The notes beneath the pieces were generated by a model. The model had not been told where the DNA came from, did no database searches, and saw only the letters and a list, made by a program, of their open reading frames with translations. This document shows, piece by piece, positions 25,169 to 36,741 of a stretch of DNA of 64,000 bases. A program made the translations under genes and the position numbers. This DNA is from Hypoxylon rubiginosum (taxonomy: Eukaryota > Ascomycota > Sordariomycetes > Xylariales > Hypoxylaceae): positions 310,001 to 374,000 of the forward strand of contig CADCXA010000027.1 of NCBI GenBank assembly GCA_902806565.1. The letters are read 5' to 3'. The first letter of the stretch is position 1. Every line of letters starts with the position of its first letter.

Positions 25169-26089
25169 TTAACCCAGGCGGGCCGAAGAATCTCCTCGTA
25201 CTCTGTACCGAGCAGGCGGCGCGGGCTCCGGCTTGGGCTCGGGCAGTTCCGCACTGAAGAAGCCGCTGTTGGCGAGCGTGATGGTGTGAATGTAGCGGAA
25301 CTTGCCGTTCTCCATGCGGAACTCGTGGCTGTCGGGGGCGTTGGCCAGGTGCTCGAAGATGCAGAGCACGCTGATGGAGCCGTACGTGACGTCGGTGACG
25401 TAGCGGCGGTGCGAGTTGGGCGCCTGGTTGTTGTTGGTCGGGATCCCGACCTTGCACGAGTCCGTCGGCAGGCCCGAGCCCGTGTACACGGACCCCTCGA
25501 GCCGCACGCAGGGCGTGCCCCACGGCACCGCGTCGATGGCGCTCTTGTTGTGCCACATGTCCAGGTACGCGTCGGCGGCCAGCCGCAGCGCCTCCCGGGT
25601 GTCCCGCTTGTCCTCGTCGATGAGGGCCCAGCTCTCCTTGGTCACGTACTCGAGCGTGCGGGTGGAGTTGAAGAGCCACGAGCCCGTCGTGGACACGGTC
25701 AGGTCGATGAGGTAGACGCTTAGGTCCTCTGGGTTGTGGCGGATCTGAGTGCCGATGACGTACGGCGCAGGCTGGCCCGCGGCATTTTGGGTCACGATGA
25801 GCTCGCTGAAGGAGGCACAATCGACGGTGTCGACGATGGTGTGCCTGTGCGCGATCTTGAGCGCCTTGGTGAAGATACCGCTCGTGATCTCTTGGGTCTT
25901 GTTGTTCTCCAAGTAGGTGAAGTTCTCGGCGATGTTTTCTAGGTTCGACAGCGAGCCAGTTTCATGCGCCGCGACGTAGTCATCCGCAAAAGCCTCGATG
26001 GATGCTCGGTCGCACTCGGACTGAGCCGCGGCCAAGGGCATGAAAGCCCCAAATGCTGCGGCGCATATGCCTAAAAGTCGGTATTGCAT
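25169..26089 (-). CDS. secreted DUF8021-family protein
   Basis: Single exon, 306 aa. A signal peptide covers about residues 1-22 (LLGICAAAFGAFMPLAAAQS). The mature part resembles the fungal DUF8021 family: an N-terminal SnoaL-like half (FADDYVAA, YLENNKTQEI, HRHTIVDTVDCASFSELI), then LAADAYLDMW, PWGTPCVRLEGSVYTG, the Cys pair around DSCKVGIP, and the closing MENGKFRYIHTITL. No enzymatic function is established for the family. Codons are very GC-rich at third positions, which creates long antisense open frames that are not genes. The tail after ITLANSGFFSAELPEPK is Pro/Glu-rich and unlike the domain; a missed intron near the end is possible. A TATA-like TATTTATC lies about 60 bases upstream of the start on the minus strand. 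Confidence 0.85.
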   Translation of the reverse strand: MQYRLLGICAAAFGAFMPLAAAQSECDRASIEAFADDYVAAHETGSLSNLENIAENFTYLENNKTQEITSGIFTKALKIAHRHTIVDTVDCASFSELIVTQNAAGQPAPYVIGTQIRHNPEDLSVYLIDLTVSTTGSWLFNSTRTLEYVTKESWALIDEDKRDTREALRLAADAYLDMWHNKSAIDAVPWGTPCVRLEGSVYTGSGLPTDSCKVGIPTNNNQAPNSHRRYVTDVTYGSISVLCIFEHLANAPDSHEFRMENGKFRYIHTITLANSGFFSAELPEPKPEPAPPARYRVRGDSSARLG

Positions 26090-26879
26090 GGTGCAGTCTT
26101 ATTTTCGAGCTATAGATGAGATAGTTGAATATGAGGCCAAAAAGCCTTGATAAATAGCGGAGTCGTCAGGCATAAGTATATCCTTTTCAGGAGTTGTAAA
26201 GACAAGTGCCGTTGCCACCACCGCTGGACCTGCCGTGACCGAAGCCATTCCCGGCTGCGGGAGAATGAGCGGGAAAATTAAGTAATGGCATTGCGTCTTG
26301 AGCCACGCCTCATACGGCTTTCGTGGATATTAAAATGCGACGCGAGAGTCTGGAGACGAAGATACCTTGGCTAAAAGGGGTAAAAGAAGAGCAGAGCTGC
26401 AGCTTGTCAAAGCCAGAGCTCCCCTGCCCGCATTCTCCTCCACCTTGAGGATGCTATCATCTATAGCTTGGCTATTATATAATATACGAACCTAGAACGA
26501 TGATTTAATCGCTTATCTGTATTAGTGAAGAACTAACCGTCAGTGATAATTAACACTATAACGTCGACAGGTACCTAGACAGGGTCCTCAATTTTGGAGG
26601 TCAAAATTTCTTGGTGGCGAGCACTTAGAGCATCTCTCATATACTGTGTCATGCTATGCTATGTTATAAGGTCTTAGCGAGTTTTTATGCATCTAATGTT
26701 CAGAGTTGCCAATCGAACATTGGAGGAGATATTTCTAGAGGTCTTGAAGCTCCGTAGAGAGGCACGATGTCCGGGACTTGAGCGGTCTGGGAGACTGGAA
26801 TTTATTCTACTTTCTCATCAACTATAGTTCCACTGCCAATGAGAAATGATAGAAATAACAACTATTATATCCACTACGG
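26090..26879. other. intergenic, promoter of DUF8021 gene and 3' flank of NAD(P)-binding gene
   Basis: AT-leaning DNA with no open frame of interest. The DUF8021 promoter lies at its left edge (GATAAATAG at about 26,149). Confidence 0.6.
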
Positions 26880-27726
26880 CTATTTCCTATCTTGTATACC
26901 TTTCGCGATCTTGGCTAGATCCTCAGGCATTAATGGATCCTTCTCAAACCCATTGACAGCCTGATCTAGCATGACTGCAGCAAGGTCGACGACGTTGATA
27001 GTAGGAATACCTACACTCCATTGTACCACAGTGCCAATGACATATTTCAGTATGTCGCCCGGTGCGGTGATGAAACCTGGCCTGGCGGCTGTGGCTTCAA
27101 CATCGAACTCCTTTGCTAACGCAAGTACCTTGGTTTCCGTGTCGCCCTATAGTCTTTTAGCCCCGAACTTTCAGGATGCAATGGAAGCCTCATATACTTA
27201 CTCGCATGTGCATATACTTCGGCTGGTACCGCAGAGTCTTCGTCTGATCCCGCTCAATCCCTGCTCCACTCAGATACAAGAACCGGAAGGGTTTCGAAAG
27301 ACCAGACTGATGGATAGCCTTAAAACCTGCAATTGTACATGCCTGGCAAACACGTTTGACTTCATCAAAGTTGTACATATTAGATTTACTTGGCGTGATG
27401 GCGACCGTCCTAGTCACGGTCAGCCATCGCGTCTAAGTTCAAGTGTCATCTCCGTGACATGGAAAAACAATAGGTAAAAATGACTGATACCATATGCAAG
27501 CTGAAGAACCAGCAAATTCCTTGATCACATCTTCCGAATAATGATCGTAATCTTCGACGATGACGCTCTTAAGCTTGGAAGGGTCGGCGCCATCTTGGAG
27601 GTTATCAGGGACGGAAACTGGCCTGCGAGCTAGAGCAATAACCGAAGTAATTTCGCGTTTGCTTAGACTCTGGCGTATGACTTCTCGAGCAACGAACCCC
27701 GTGGCACCTGAAACAATTAACTTCAT
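26880..27726 (-). CDS. NAD(P)-binding Rossmann-fold (SDR-like, atypical epimerase type) protein
   Basis: Three exons: 27491-27726, 27202-27409 and 26880-27146; introns of 81 bp (phase 2) and 55 bp (phase 0); 236 aa. The N-terminus MKLIVSGATGFVAREVIRQ carries the TGxxGxx dinucleotide-binding loop after the first strand; IALARRP is strand 2. LYLSGAG stands where the SDR catalytic Ser lies, and YQPKYMHM follows; no clear YxxxK pair is seen. The third exon holds ARPGFI and a C-terminal helix ending KIAKGIQDRK. It resembles small fungal NAD(P)-binding proteins used as reductases or epimerases; the substrate is unknown. The ATG is the only one that retains the nucleotide-binding strand. Upstream are a TTTAAATA box and an E-box. 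Confidence 0.85.
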
Positions 27727-27852
27727 GGTTGTAATTTGCTTTCGAATTTCACCAGATTAAACTGGGCTCAGTATGAGTTGAGAACAAAAGTACGAAACAA
27801 GACAGGGAGGGAGACATGATGTAAGGGAGGAAGAAATCAATCAAACATGTGC

Positions 27853-27871
27853 TTTAAATAGGTAGCACGTG
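27853..27871 (-). promoter_or_regulatory. CACGTG box and TATTTAAA box before the NAD(P)-binding gene
   Basis: On the minus strand CACGTG (27,866-27,871) precedes TATTTAAA (27,853-27,860), about 130-145 bases before the start codon at 27,726. CACGTG is the consensus for bHLH factors; the TATA-like box is correctly placed downstream of it. Confidence 0.4.
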
Positions 27872-28567
27872 TCATACCGTCCGAGCCTCACCCTGTCTGC
27901 CTGTGCGGCTGTGCAGAAGGATCTGGGTTGTACCGATACCGGCTTACCTACTCCTTACCTATTCCGGGCTTTGTCCGTTATACCACTCTACAAGGTCGGC
28001 GATCCCTTGCGTGTGGTGATTGGAGCATTATGTTATCCCGTTGCCCTTCCTACGTCTCTGATAGATTGTGGCGATTCTTTTGGAGATATTGTCTTAAGAT
28101 ACATGCGAACTTGGAAAAATCGACCAATCGTTGAATAAGGAATAGATAGCATTTGGGTTTCTCATGTTACGGTCACTATACCCAATGATAGGTACCTAGC
28201 CAATGGATATAATAGCGCCTCCTACCGAGAAGTGGAGGACCACTAAGAAAAAGCGAGAGACTGCTACCCTCTAAACCACCCTTTCGAATAGTGAGTATGT
28301 AGAACTACTTTCTTAATTATCAGCAAGAGATTAGACAGGCAGTATAATATGGCATAATTGAATACAAGGTCTGGCCCCTCCCTCGTTGCCTCGCGTTAAT
28401 TATGACCAATCTCCCGGGGGCGAACAGCAAACGGTCTCCTTTCGCCTATGATTTTGCTCAAATATCAAGCGCATTCCAACTTCACTTGTCATTTCGTCTC
28501 AGTCACTTTCAGTAACTTTAACCTTCAACAAGCTTGCCAATTTGAACTTGCGGATATTCTCGTCGCA
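27872..28567. other. divergent intergenic region
   Basis: Separates the minus-strand NAD(P)-binding gene from the plus-strand DUF4360-like gene and must hold both promoters. A short open frame near 27.9-28.1 kb has no domain. A pyrimidine-rich stretch (about 28,480-28,560) immediately precedes the next start codon. Confidence 0.5.
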
Positions 28568-29446
28568 ATGCGATTCTTCATCCTCCTCGAGATCCTCTCG
28601 TTCGCGGCATCTGGTCTCGCGCAGAGCAGCCCTGATATACTACCAGTTGTTAGCTTGATCAGCTCGCAGGTCCCATCTCAGTGCTCCCCTGGCAAGAGCA
28701 TCGGCGTTTCTATCGATAGGACTAAGATAACGACGAGTCTCTCCGAGGTGCAATTCCAGACGACGGGGCATGGCAGGACCGGCGGGTTTGCCAATTGCGA
28801 TTTCAAAGTGGAGCTGAACAGCTGGTCCTATAACCACCGTGTTGCGATCTCGGGGGCTACGATCAGAGGAAATGCTAACCTGAGCGACGGCGTGAAGATC
28901 AACCAGTTCAACACTACGGCTGTCTTTCGGCTGGAGCATCTCAATAACTTTAGTCCCGTTACGCCGCCTGAGGTAACGAACCTCGCCATGTCAACTATGG
29001 TAGGGGTTTGATCCCTTTCTATCCCTTCCTATCCCTTCCTCTAGTCTAAGGACTCTTGTCGCGCATGTTTTCATTGTTTCCCCTTGAATAGTATGAGCTC
29101 GGCATCCTAACAAATGAGATAGCTTGGAGAACTTGCCTCAAATGAAATTGGTGGAAATGGCATCTTCGACGACGACTTCGAGGTAACTGTTAGCTCCCCG
29201 TCGGAGAAGGTGTGGTCCCCTTGCTTCCAAGGCAGCGAGGGAAGTGGACAAGATTCCACCTTCATTGAGTTTTACGTCTCTGCATCAAGTAGCGATGGGA
29301 CCGGAGAGGGAAGTGCGAAACTATCTTCCGGGCTGACCGTCGATTGGGATCTTGCGTGGGAGGAATGCACACCGAACTCGAATTCAACGTATGTAAACTG
29401 GGGCAGCGAACGTATCGAGGACTGGCAAAGTTGTACCTACAACTAG
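28568..29446 (+). CDS. secreted DUF4360-like protein
   Basis: Two exons, 28568-28999 and 29123-29446, with a 123-bp phase-0 intron (ATGGTAGG donor, CCTAAC branch, GATAG acceptor); 251 aa. A signal peptide covers about residues 1-19 (ILLEILSFAASGLAQS). The mature part has the pattern of DUF4360 secreted proteins: QCSPGKSIGVSID near the start, a NCDFKVELN strand with Cys, and SGATIRGNANLSDGVKI (the rG..l..gv segment). Further Cys residues near the C-terminus (SPCFQG, EECTPN, QSCTYN) probably form disulphides. There are several N-glycosylation sequons. Function is unknown. An ATG further upstream at 28,448 is in another position of the same open frame but would bury the signal peptide, so I start at 28,568. 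Confidence 0.8.
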
Positions 29447-29907
29447 TCGACTAACTGGAGGTATAACTTGAACTTCGAATCTTAAGTCTGGAACTTAGAT
29501 GTTGGCCCCTAGAGGCTTTTCTTTTCGAGTTGGTGAGGTGAGGTGAGGTTGATGCGGGACTATGATAGCTGCTAGGCTGATTGATGTATTTCAGTAGCTT
29601 GGTAGGTAGGTGACAGAGTGATTGCCTACCTATAACCTATAAATACCTAGAAAACTAACGGAGATACGTTGCTAGTCTTTACTACCGAACTACCATAGTT
29701 GAACTAGTAAGAATGAGAGACGCTTAAAAGAACATCTATGCTATAACTCTCGCAACTCTTTATGCAGGGTGGAATAGACCTCCTGTCCCTTAAATAATAT
29801 GAAAAGGAGGTATGTAAAAGTCGAGTCCCATTAGTCAAACTCGGTGCATGGGTTCTCTCACCCTATACCCATGAGTTATAATCTGGCATCTGCTTGGCGG
29901 TTCCATT
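29447..29907. other. convergent intergenic spacer
   Basis: Contains a GGTGAGGTGAGGTGAGG micro-repeat near 29,533 and TAGGTAGG/TACCTATAACCTATAAATACCTAG motifs (29,601-29,650). No gene. Confidence 0.6.
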
Positions 29908-31434
29908 TTAATAGCCCCTTGTAATGCTCTTGTCTTGTCTCTCAGGGTCATCTGGGAAGCTGAGCGGGATGTCTTCATGCGGCACAATTGAGCCCTCACT
30001 GGGGCGGGTGCTGAAAGACCCGGCTTTCCCGCATTCATTAGTGCCACTGGTAGTAGGGACATCGGGCGCGTTTTGCGCAATGTCTGTGCTGCTACCGCGT
30101 AGGAATGACAACTCTATGAGGCTTCTCACACTACGTATTATCTCCCCGGTATTGAGCGAGATAGAGAAGGCTCGCAGCGACGGCATGTTTACGGCAATGA
30201 GTGCTATTCCAGACTCTAGCATAGTGTAGAAAATCGACTGAGTGACAAGACCTACGATAAAACCGGGCTTGAGTTAGCAAGGTCTACTTTATTCTCTAAA
30301 ATTGGCATTGAACGTACGCTCCTGGTCAGTATAGAGGAGATAATTTGGGCCTCCTAACTCGATTTTGATGTATTGCACCATTCGAGCAATTGACGCACCG
30401 AGGCCACTAAATAACAGGTTAACAAGCTGATCATGTGCCGCATCTTAGGTACGGAGACACTTACACGAAAGCCAAAAGGAATATTCCTATGATAGACAGT
30501 TTTCTCTGTAGGGTTGTGTGAAGACGCAAGATCTGTATAATATGTACATCAGCAGCGAGAAACCAGACGACTGTAAGACTATAAACTTAGGTCTGACGTA
30601 CACCAGGGATCGGTAGAACTAGGATCCAGATATCCAAGAGAAAGTCGGAAATGACAAGCCCGTATAGGAACGGAAACGAAATAGTGCAGTACTGAACATA
30701 ATAACCATCCCAGAGCGCCGAGAAATGCGTGCCGCACTGAAAACCTGTCAAGAACTGGAAAACAAGAAGCCACAGAATTACAACGATGATTGTGACCCAG
30801 GTTACCATCCCAAACACGGTCCGTTTCCCACCGGTACAGAAGATGCGCTGGTAGAAGAAGAGCGCGCTGAGCTTCACACATGCAAGTGTGTTGGTAGTTA
30901 GCACATCGAGGGTGATTTGAGACTAGGCGAATGTTAGGATCATCACTAGGGGGAAAAAGGGTAATCAATCACATCAACAAGTGATGTAGAAAAGGGGCGC
31001 TCAGTACTCACCACGTTATTCGTTCTACCCAGTGCTTCTGTCTCCTCGGGCGTAAAATCATGACTAGAATATCCTAGCACTTTGTTACGTATCACTTTAA
31101 GTGCGTAGTGGTTAGCAGCCTTTGTTTAACGGATCCCTAGCATAAATATAGATTGAGGGAAACATGACTCACTGACAAACACACAGATCGATGCTCCAAT
31201 ATATGAAAGCTGAAGCCGTCATAATTCATTAGCAAGAAAGCCCTACAAGTATCATTGTTTTTTTAAGATGAAATATGAATTACTCACCAGAGCGAGGCCA
31301 GCGATCCAGTCATCAGCCATGACGCGCACCTTGTGCCGCCTACGCGCCCAAAACCGCATGCTAACGGCGATGGTCGACAGGCCCATTAGCGAGCCAGCAA
31401 GGGCCAATACGCTATCCTTAGAATAATCTGACAT
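29908..31434 (-). CDS. rhodopsin-domain seven-helix integral membrane protein
   Basis: Seven exons rebuilt on the minus strand: 31288-31434, 31173-31209, 31012-31094, 30602-30922, 30465-30532, 30318-30406 and 29908-30251; 362 aa, introns of 58-89 bp. The N-terminal helix is followed by MRFWARRRHK and DDWIAGLAL, the conserved loop of the fungal rhodopsin-domain family (often beside Pth11-like proteins). Later landmarks are LACVKLSALFFYQRIFC, FQFLTGFQCGT, WILVLPIP, TTLQRKLSIIGIFLLAFV, ARMVQY and YTMLESGIALIAVNMPSLR, then a ~95-residue hydrophilic tail. Intron 2 was set by a GCTAAC branch 17 bases before its acceptor. The role is unknown; such proteins occur as putative surface receptors and inside secondary-metabolite clusters. 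It is transcribed divergently from the small secreted peptide gene. Confidence 0.85.
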
Positions 31435-32243
31435 GGCAAGCTAGAGAGTCTCAAAATATCAGTATGGGAAATTTTATTTTTTTCCACGGGGGCAAGCGCA
31501 CAAGTAGGTACCTAGTTTTGACGAACTGACTGCTTCGGTCTTTTTGAATGGCGCCTTCAGGAAGAGGCGGGGACCTAACCTACCGTCCCTGGAGAGGGTG
31601 TGGTTGATGTTGGAGGTAACCTGCAGGACCTCATGCAGGCTCTCGTCTCGTTACAGTACCGCCATTTTCACTGCACAATCACCCATAAAAAGGGGCACGT
31701 AAGGACCCCCTACGGACAGAGAAGGCGATGATTTACAGTGATTTGTGACACTCAGCTCGAAGGATCAGTTGTATGCACTGTTTACTATGTGCAATGGTAA
31801 GTTAGCCAGGGAAAGTCGATCCTATCTGATCGTATATGCGGTTGTGGGTAGTACAAGCCCGCCTCTATTAGGCCGAGGCCGAGACTCCTGCAACAAGACA
31901 AGACTGCAGGCTGTGTCATTCAAAAACCGTCAACGCGCATTTTACCATGAAAGTTGGTTTAACTGTATCTATAGGCCAATTTGAATGTTGGAGGATTCAT
32001 GAAAGGCTATTTCGATGAGCTTTTGTTGGGGTACTTAAATTTGGAGTAGAACGCCCGTGGCGTTCGGCCCGGCCCGTCGATCTGACCTGCTGCAAGGATG
32101 AGGCGACGCTGAGGATCTAGATAGTATTAAAGTCCGAGTCGCTGTCTTAACTCGTAGGCACGTAGATTTACTAAAGAGCTCCATCAATCACCAATCACCA
32201 ATATTACTAGAATCTGTTATCATCACTATAACCTGTTATCGAT
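31435..32243. other. divergent intergenic region
   Basis: 809 bp between the rhodopsin-domain gene (minus) and the peptide gene (plus), so both promoters lie here. A GTAGGTACCTAG motif is at about 31,505-31,516. A 79-codon open frame at 31,745-31,984 has no domain or signal peptide and is not called. Confidence 0.5.
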
Positions 32244-32545
32244 ATGCAATTCCAAACATCCATGCTCTCCTTTCTTGTCTCGCTGGCTGTCATGACCAGC
32301 GCTATGCCGGCCCCTATTCAGGACAACGGTATATGATTTTCCTTCCCTATAGGCTCAGATGAACGAACTTAACCCTCTGTATTGCAGGTGGTGGTATCTC
32401 TTTCATCAACCACAACAAGAGAATCCCGTGCCCTACCGCTTCCGACAAGGCTGCAGCTGCAGAGTACAAGCGAGACACGGCCTCGGAGGACGAGGATGAC
32501 CTAGGCGATGATAGTGCAGGAACCATCATTGCTTGCAACTTCTAG
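32244..32545 (+). CDS. 80-aa secreted peptide precursor with dibasic (Kex2-type) sites
   Basis: Two exons, 32244-32328 and 32388-32545; 59-bp phase-1 intron (GTATAT donor, TTGCAG acceptor). The signal peptide is about residues 1-20 (MLSFLVSLAVMTSA). The short mature chain contains two Lys-Arg pairs: one ends ISFINHNKR, the second ends AAAAEYKR. Kex2 cleavage would release a 17-residue peptide (IPCPTASDKAAAAEYKR) and an acidic tail (DTASEDEDDLGDDSAGTIIA...). There are two Cys (IPC and ACNF). No family match is known to me. The gene sits between a divergent rhodopsin-domain gene and a convergent UstYa-like gene, the latter a family that modifies Kex2-released ribosomal peptides. The segment ISF...RIPC followed by EYKR loosely recalls the YISY/VPC and NPYxRGC boxes of RALF-type peptides. 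Alternatives: effector-like secreted peptide, or RiPP precursor with a single core. Confidence 0.75.
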
Positions 32546-32865
32546 CAAGAGATGGGTGCGCTGTGATGGAGGAACGGGATAGTAGGATAGACTCAGGACC
32601 CATGGCAACCGAGGACGGCATAGTCTTAGCTTAAATACAAACGTTGGCATGGATATCTACCTGGTATACTACATGAGCACTCTCGTAGACTCGTCGTGTC
32701 ACTAGACTTTCACATTATCCGAAAAGACACATTGTGTAAAGAACGCGAACCTTGACCTAGTGAATACCTGGTAGGAACCTAGGAATTAGGCAGACAATAT
32801 CTCCGTAAAGCCCCCTATATTTCTAGTCTCCACATAACACAGGACAATTGCGCGAAACCTATAAA
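32546..32865. other. convergent intergenic spacer
   Basis: 3' ends of the peptide gene and the UstYa-like gene. No further feature. Confidence 0.6.
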
Positions 32866-33810
32866 CTAGCCTTTCATAACATCTACCTGTTCCCATGGTC
32901 TTGCACCATCTGGACAGGTCTTGTATCTATCAATCTCCCTGAAGCCTTCCTCGACCCAATGCACCGGCCGGTAACATGCACTCCGAGCACGAGACCATGC
33001 CAACAGCTCATTCCAATCGCGGCACATCCTGACAGTCCCGGTGCCGGCACGAGGGGACTTCTCGTGAACGTTCTTGTGCAGTCGCCCGATGTAGAGCGGC
33101 GTGTCGTCGGCGTTGCACATCACAGACTCTCGCAGAACGTTTAGACAGTGCATCAAGTGAGGGTACTGCCATGTCCGCTCTGCTTTAGGCACTTCATCGT
33201 AGTCCTCGTTGACAAGGCTACGGAGCACATGCTACAAATAGAATTAACATGGGCTCTTCTTAGGGCGAACTAGAGTTGGTTATTATGGTACTTACGACGC
33301 AGTGGAGTTCATGCGAGCTAGTCATGATGTAAACGCCTTTGGACGAATCCCATGGCCAACGTTGGGAGTGTGGCAGTCCTTCAGCTATGGTATAGTCCTC
33401 GTCAAGAGCTACGAAACCATTCCAAGGCTCCACATCGACATGGCCCCATGCAGCATCTTGAACAGTCCGGTTCATGCTGTCGAAGTTGCTGCCAGAAAGG
33501 ATCTCTGTTGGGATATTTCGACGGAGCCCAGCTGAAGATACAGGTCAGCCTTTTTGACCGAGTACACTAGATGGATGTATATAATCCTACCAAACTGGGT
33601 GGGCAGTTCATCGAAAAGTTCCCAAGGCTTGATAAATTGCCGGTATATGAAGAAGAAATTAGCACATATGGAGCCCACAAGAGCAGCACCGAGAATGAGC
33701 AAGCCACGCCTCCGTTGCACCGACAAATGTGTTTGTTGGGTGGGGAGAAAGAGGTCTTTCTCTTCCATATCAGATTCACCCTGGGATACTGGGACGTAGT
33801 CAACAGGCAT
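32866..33810 (-). CDS. UstYa-like (DUF3328) protein
   Basis: Three exons: 33591-33810, 33296-33531 and 32866-33231; introns of 59 bp (phase 1) and 64 bp (phase 0); 273 aa. A type II membrane layout: cytosolic N-terminus, one helix at about residues 35-55 (GLLILGAALVGSICANFFFI), lumenal remainder. The family signature is two His-Cys motifs: SHELHCV (end of exon 2) and HLMHCLNVLRESVMCNADD (exon 3). Also present are AGLRRNIPTEI, MNRTVQDAAW, GFVALDEDY and GLPHSQRWPWDSSKGVYIM, as in cyclochlorotine/ustiloxin-type DUF3328 proteins. Characterised members (UstYa/UstYb, AprY, CctP2) oxidise or cyclise peptides, commonly Tyr-containing ones. It is divergent from the iminopeptidase-like gene (436 bp apart) and convergent with the secreted peptide gene. 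All His and Cys positions are intact. Confidence 0.92.
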
Positions 33811-34246
33811 AATAATAGTGATGCTAGGTAAAGCACTCGATGCACGACAGTCTGGGCGAGTGGGAGTGTGTTGGTGAATGCATAGAGAAATGAGAGCGTG
33901 CCAGAGCCTTACACCGAAAGTTTTGTCTACCCTAGGTACCTACTTGGTAGGTATTTAAAGCCTCCATTTCTGCAAGATTACGACGCGTGGTGGCGGGACG
34001 TATTTGTGTAACACCCCAAGTGATAACCTTGGAAATGTATGTAAAAAGCTGAGCCGATATGCGTATTGGGGTACACCCCCTGAAATTGATCGGCGCTTTT
34101 TCGTAATAAAGTACATGGTACATGTAGCTAAGCCGACCAAAAATACAGCACAGAGTCCTTTCTTTCTTTCTCAACTGTACATACTTCCAACTCGCCGTAG
34201 TTCGCTTCTCTTCATCATTTCTTCTGATCATCTCCACCGCTAAACC
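33811..34246. promoter_or_regulatory. shared divergent promoter of UstYa-like and iminopeptidase-like genes
   Basis: 436 bp between two divergent start codons. It contains CTAGGTACCTACTTGGTAGG at 33,933-33,952, an imperfect palindrome, followed by TATTTAAA (33,954-33,961), which is self-complementary in its core and could serve either gene; and a CT-rich run (34,159-34,172) 75-90 bp before the plus-strand ATG. Such a shared promoter favours co-regulation; no factor is assigned. Confidence 0.4.
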
Positions 34247-35437
34247 ATGGCCGAAGTTCAAGTGAAAGAAGGCAAAGTGCCTTTTAAGATCAAATTAATT
34301 GACGAACCCTGTTTCACCTACTATAAGATCTTTGGTGACCTCTCCAGTGGCCTTCCCCCAGTTGTTGTGGCTCATGGCGGGCCTGGCGCCGGACACGAGT
34401 ATCTCCTCACTTTCGCAGATCTCTGGCGGGACTATGGCCTCCCGGTCGTCTTTTATGACCAGATAGGATGTGCCTCTTCCACGCATCTCCAGCAAACGGC
34501 CGGGGACCAGTCTTTCTGGCAGGAGCAGCTGTTTCAAGACGAGCTGGACAACCTGGTGGATCACCTCGGGCTGCAGCGCGACCCCGGCTTCCACCTCCTC
34601 GGCCAGAGCTGGGGAGGCATGCTCGGCTCGGCTTTCGCCGCCCGCCAGCCCAAGGGTCTCCGTAGGCTGGTGCTCGCCAGCGCACTCGCGAGCAAGGAGC
34701 TTGCCACGCAGGGCACTCGTCTGCTGAGAGACCAGATGCCGCCAGATATGCGGCAGGCGCTCGACGAGGCCGAAGAGAAGGGCGAGTACGACAGCCCGGC
34801 GTACAAACAGGCTTTGGACTTCTACTACAGGAAGCACGTGTGCCGTGCCGATCCATTTCCACCGGCGGAGCTGCTGCCGGCCTTGAAGCACCTGGGCGAG
34901 GATATGACGGTGTACCGCACAATGTACGTTGCGCTTCATTTTCCTCCAAGACCTTTTTCCACCGAAAGGAATGATTGAGATGCATAACTGGATCAATTTA
35001 AAGAAATTGTTATGAACACAGAGGTCTAGAATGAGGATATTAAGAGATCCATGACTTTACCTTGCTCTCTTAAGTTCCCTCCCCCTATGTTTTTCGAGCG
35101 GCTTCCCCTACTTTTGAGCCGTGTCTTTACTGATTGCGATTCTAATTCGTCTAGGAACGGCCCTTCGCCTCTTACAGCGGACGGTTCGCTAAATAAATGG
35201 ACCGTCATCCCCCGCCTGCCCAACATCACCGTCCCGACTCTCGTCTACAATGGCGAGTACGATACCTCGCACGACATCGCCCAGGTTCCGTTCTTTGAGC
35301 TCATCCCACAGGTCCGCTGGATTACGTTTCCAGGTGGCGGCCACATGTGCCATCTGGAAGGCGGAGGGTTGCGAGAGAGGATTTTGAAGGTCGTTGGCGA
35401 GTTTCTAACGCAGAAGAAGATCGCTGACGTGCGATGA
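34247..35437 (+). CDS. proline iminopeptidase-like alpha/beta hydrolase (peptidase family S33)
   Basis: Two exons, 34247-34923 and 35155-35437; 231-bp phase-2 intron (GTACGT donor, TCTAAT branch, TCTAG acceptor); 319 aa. It hydrolyses N-terminal residues, typically Pro, from short peptides or amides; cytosolic, no signal peptide. The oxyanion motif HGGPGAGHEY, strand 3 VVFYDQIGCASST, nucleophile elbow LGQSWGG (Ser), acid in NGEYDTSHD and catalytic His in GGGHMCH are all present. The lid region lies between RDQMPPDMRQ and EDMTVYRTM. Third positions are G/C-rich in exon 1, which makes a 233-codon antisense frame that is not a gene. It shares a promoter region with the UstYa-like gene; a peptidase there could trim a released peptide, but it may equally be a housekeeping aminopeptidase or amidase. 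Confidence 0.92.
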
Positions 35438-36741
35438 TTTTCCTTAAGGATTTGTGCAATACATCAGTGCCCTAGATCCAAAGCACGATGTTCACGTATA
35501 ACTTGAAGATTCTAGAACTAGTGAAAGCTGATCAAAGTAATACTCGAAACTTTCTAGTCGGGATCATGGCATTATAGAGTGACTACCTACATTAAACATC
35601 ATAATTTCATATTGGGTTTTACCTCATGTTCGACATAGCAGCTGTTTTCTTGTTACAGCACGAAACAGAGAGCGTGGAAACCAGCTAAAATGGGCTAAGG
35701 GATACGTCTATTCTCCGAACCCTCCTGGACCAAGAGCCGAAAGACCTGGACCCTGACGTTGGGAATTGCTTGCATCATGTCATCTTAACGAGGTTCTCGA
35801 CTCGGGACCTCGATACGATTCTTTATCATATAGTTACAGGGGATGGCACGGACGACATAAATCAGATCCAGTTCGGCGATGTTTCTTGGTTCACCCAATA
35901 TCGGTGTTATACCACTTGAGGCCCAAAGCCGAGGTGACAATGCCATAGATTGATGTGGTTTGGATCAGCTAAGTGAGTGTGGTGGAATTAGGATGCACGT
36001 AATAATAGGTGCAGCTCATGTGTCCAATATGTGAGCGTGTTCATATGGTGCTAAGGTGGTCTGACGAACAACGAATAGTATCTAGAAGCAGGTAATATTG
36101 TGAGTATTGCACGAACCGCATAAATTATATGACGTTCAGAAAGATATTGGTGATGCTGGAGATAGGTAAGATGAAGAACGAAACATGCGTCATAAAGCTC
36201 CCTATTTCTACATACAACGCGGAAAATTTGGGTAGGGGCCGCGAACTCTTTTCGATGACACAGAAGTATTAGGGAGGTAAGTATCCGAGCCAGTCCACAG
36301 CCGGCACTGAAGAATGCACTTTCTAAGAAAAAGAGGTGGCCTGTTGAACCCAAACCGAATGTGTAGTTCTTGCATGATGTTTGCAAACCGATCCGGGCCC
36401 GATTTTCTTATGACTAGGATGTTAACTAATAATCGATCTATTTCTTCGTCATTACTATAGCTCATAGCGGGAAAATGCGCAAGTTACCTGTTATTAGGCA
36501 ACTACCTAGGTAGCTTTCTGGCCAGCGATTCTGTCCGATTTTGAGCATAAAAGAAAAGGTTCCAGGACGTAATTTCTTTTCTTTTCCTTTTCTACCTAGG
36601 CACTCTACAACTTTTCAACATTGTTCGGCCCTTTGAAAAGATTACCTGCTCCTAGGCAACGTAAAAGGGAATTTAATTGGTGAAGATATTCGAAATTTAC
36701 AACGGTATTCGCCCATTTATTTTTTAGTCAAAACCACCGCA
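35438..36741. other. 1.3 kb intergenic region
   Basis: No recognisable gene. On the minus strand at 36,208-36,465 an 85-codon frame begins with an acidic, helical stretch (SYSNDEEIDRLLVNIL) and could be the first exon of an unrecognised gene, but no continuation was found. TACCTAGG motifs occur at about 36,502 and 36,592. Confidence 0.45.
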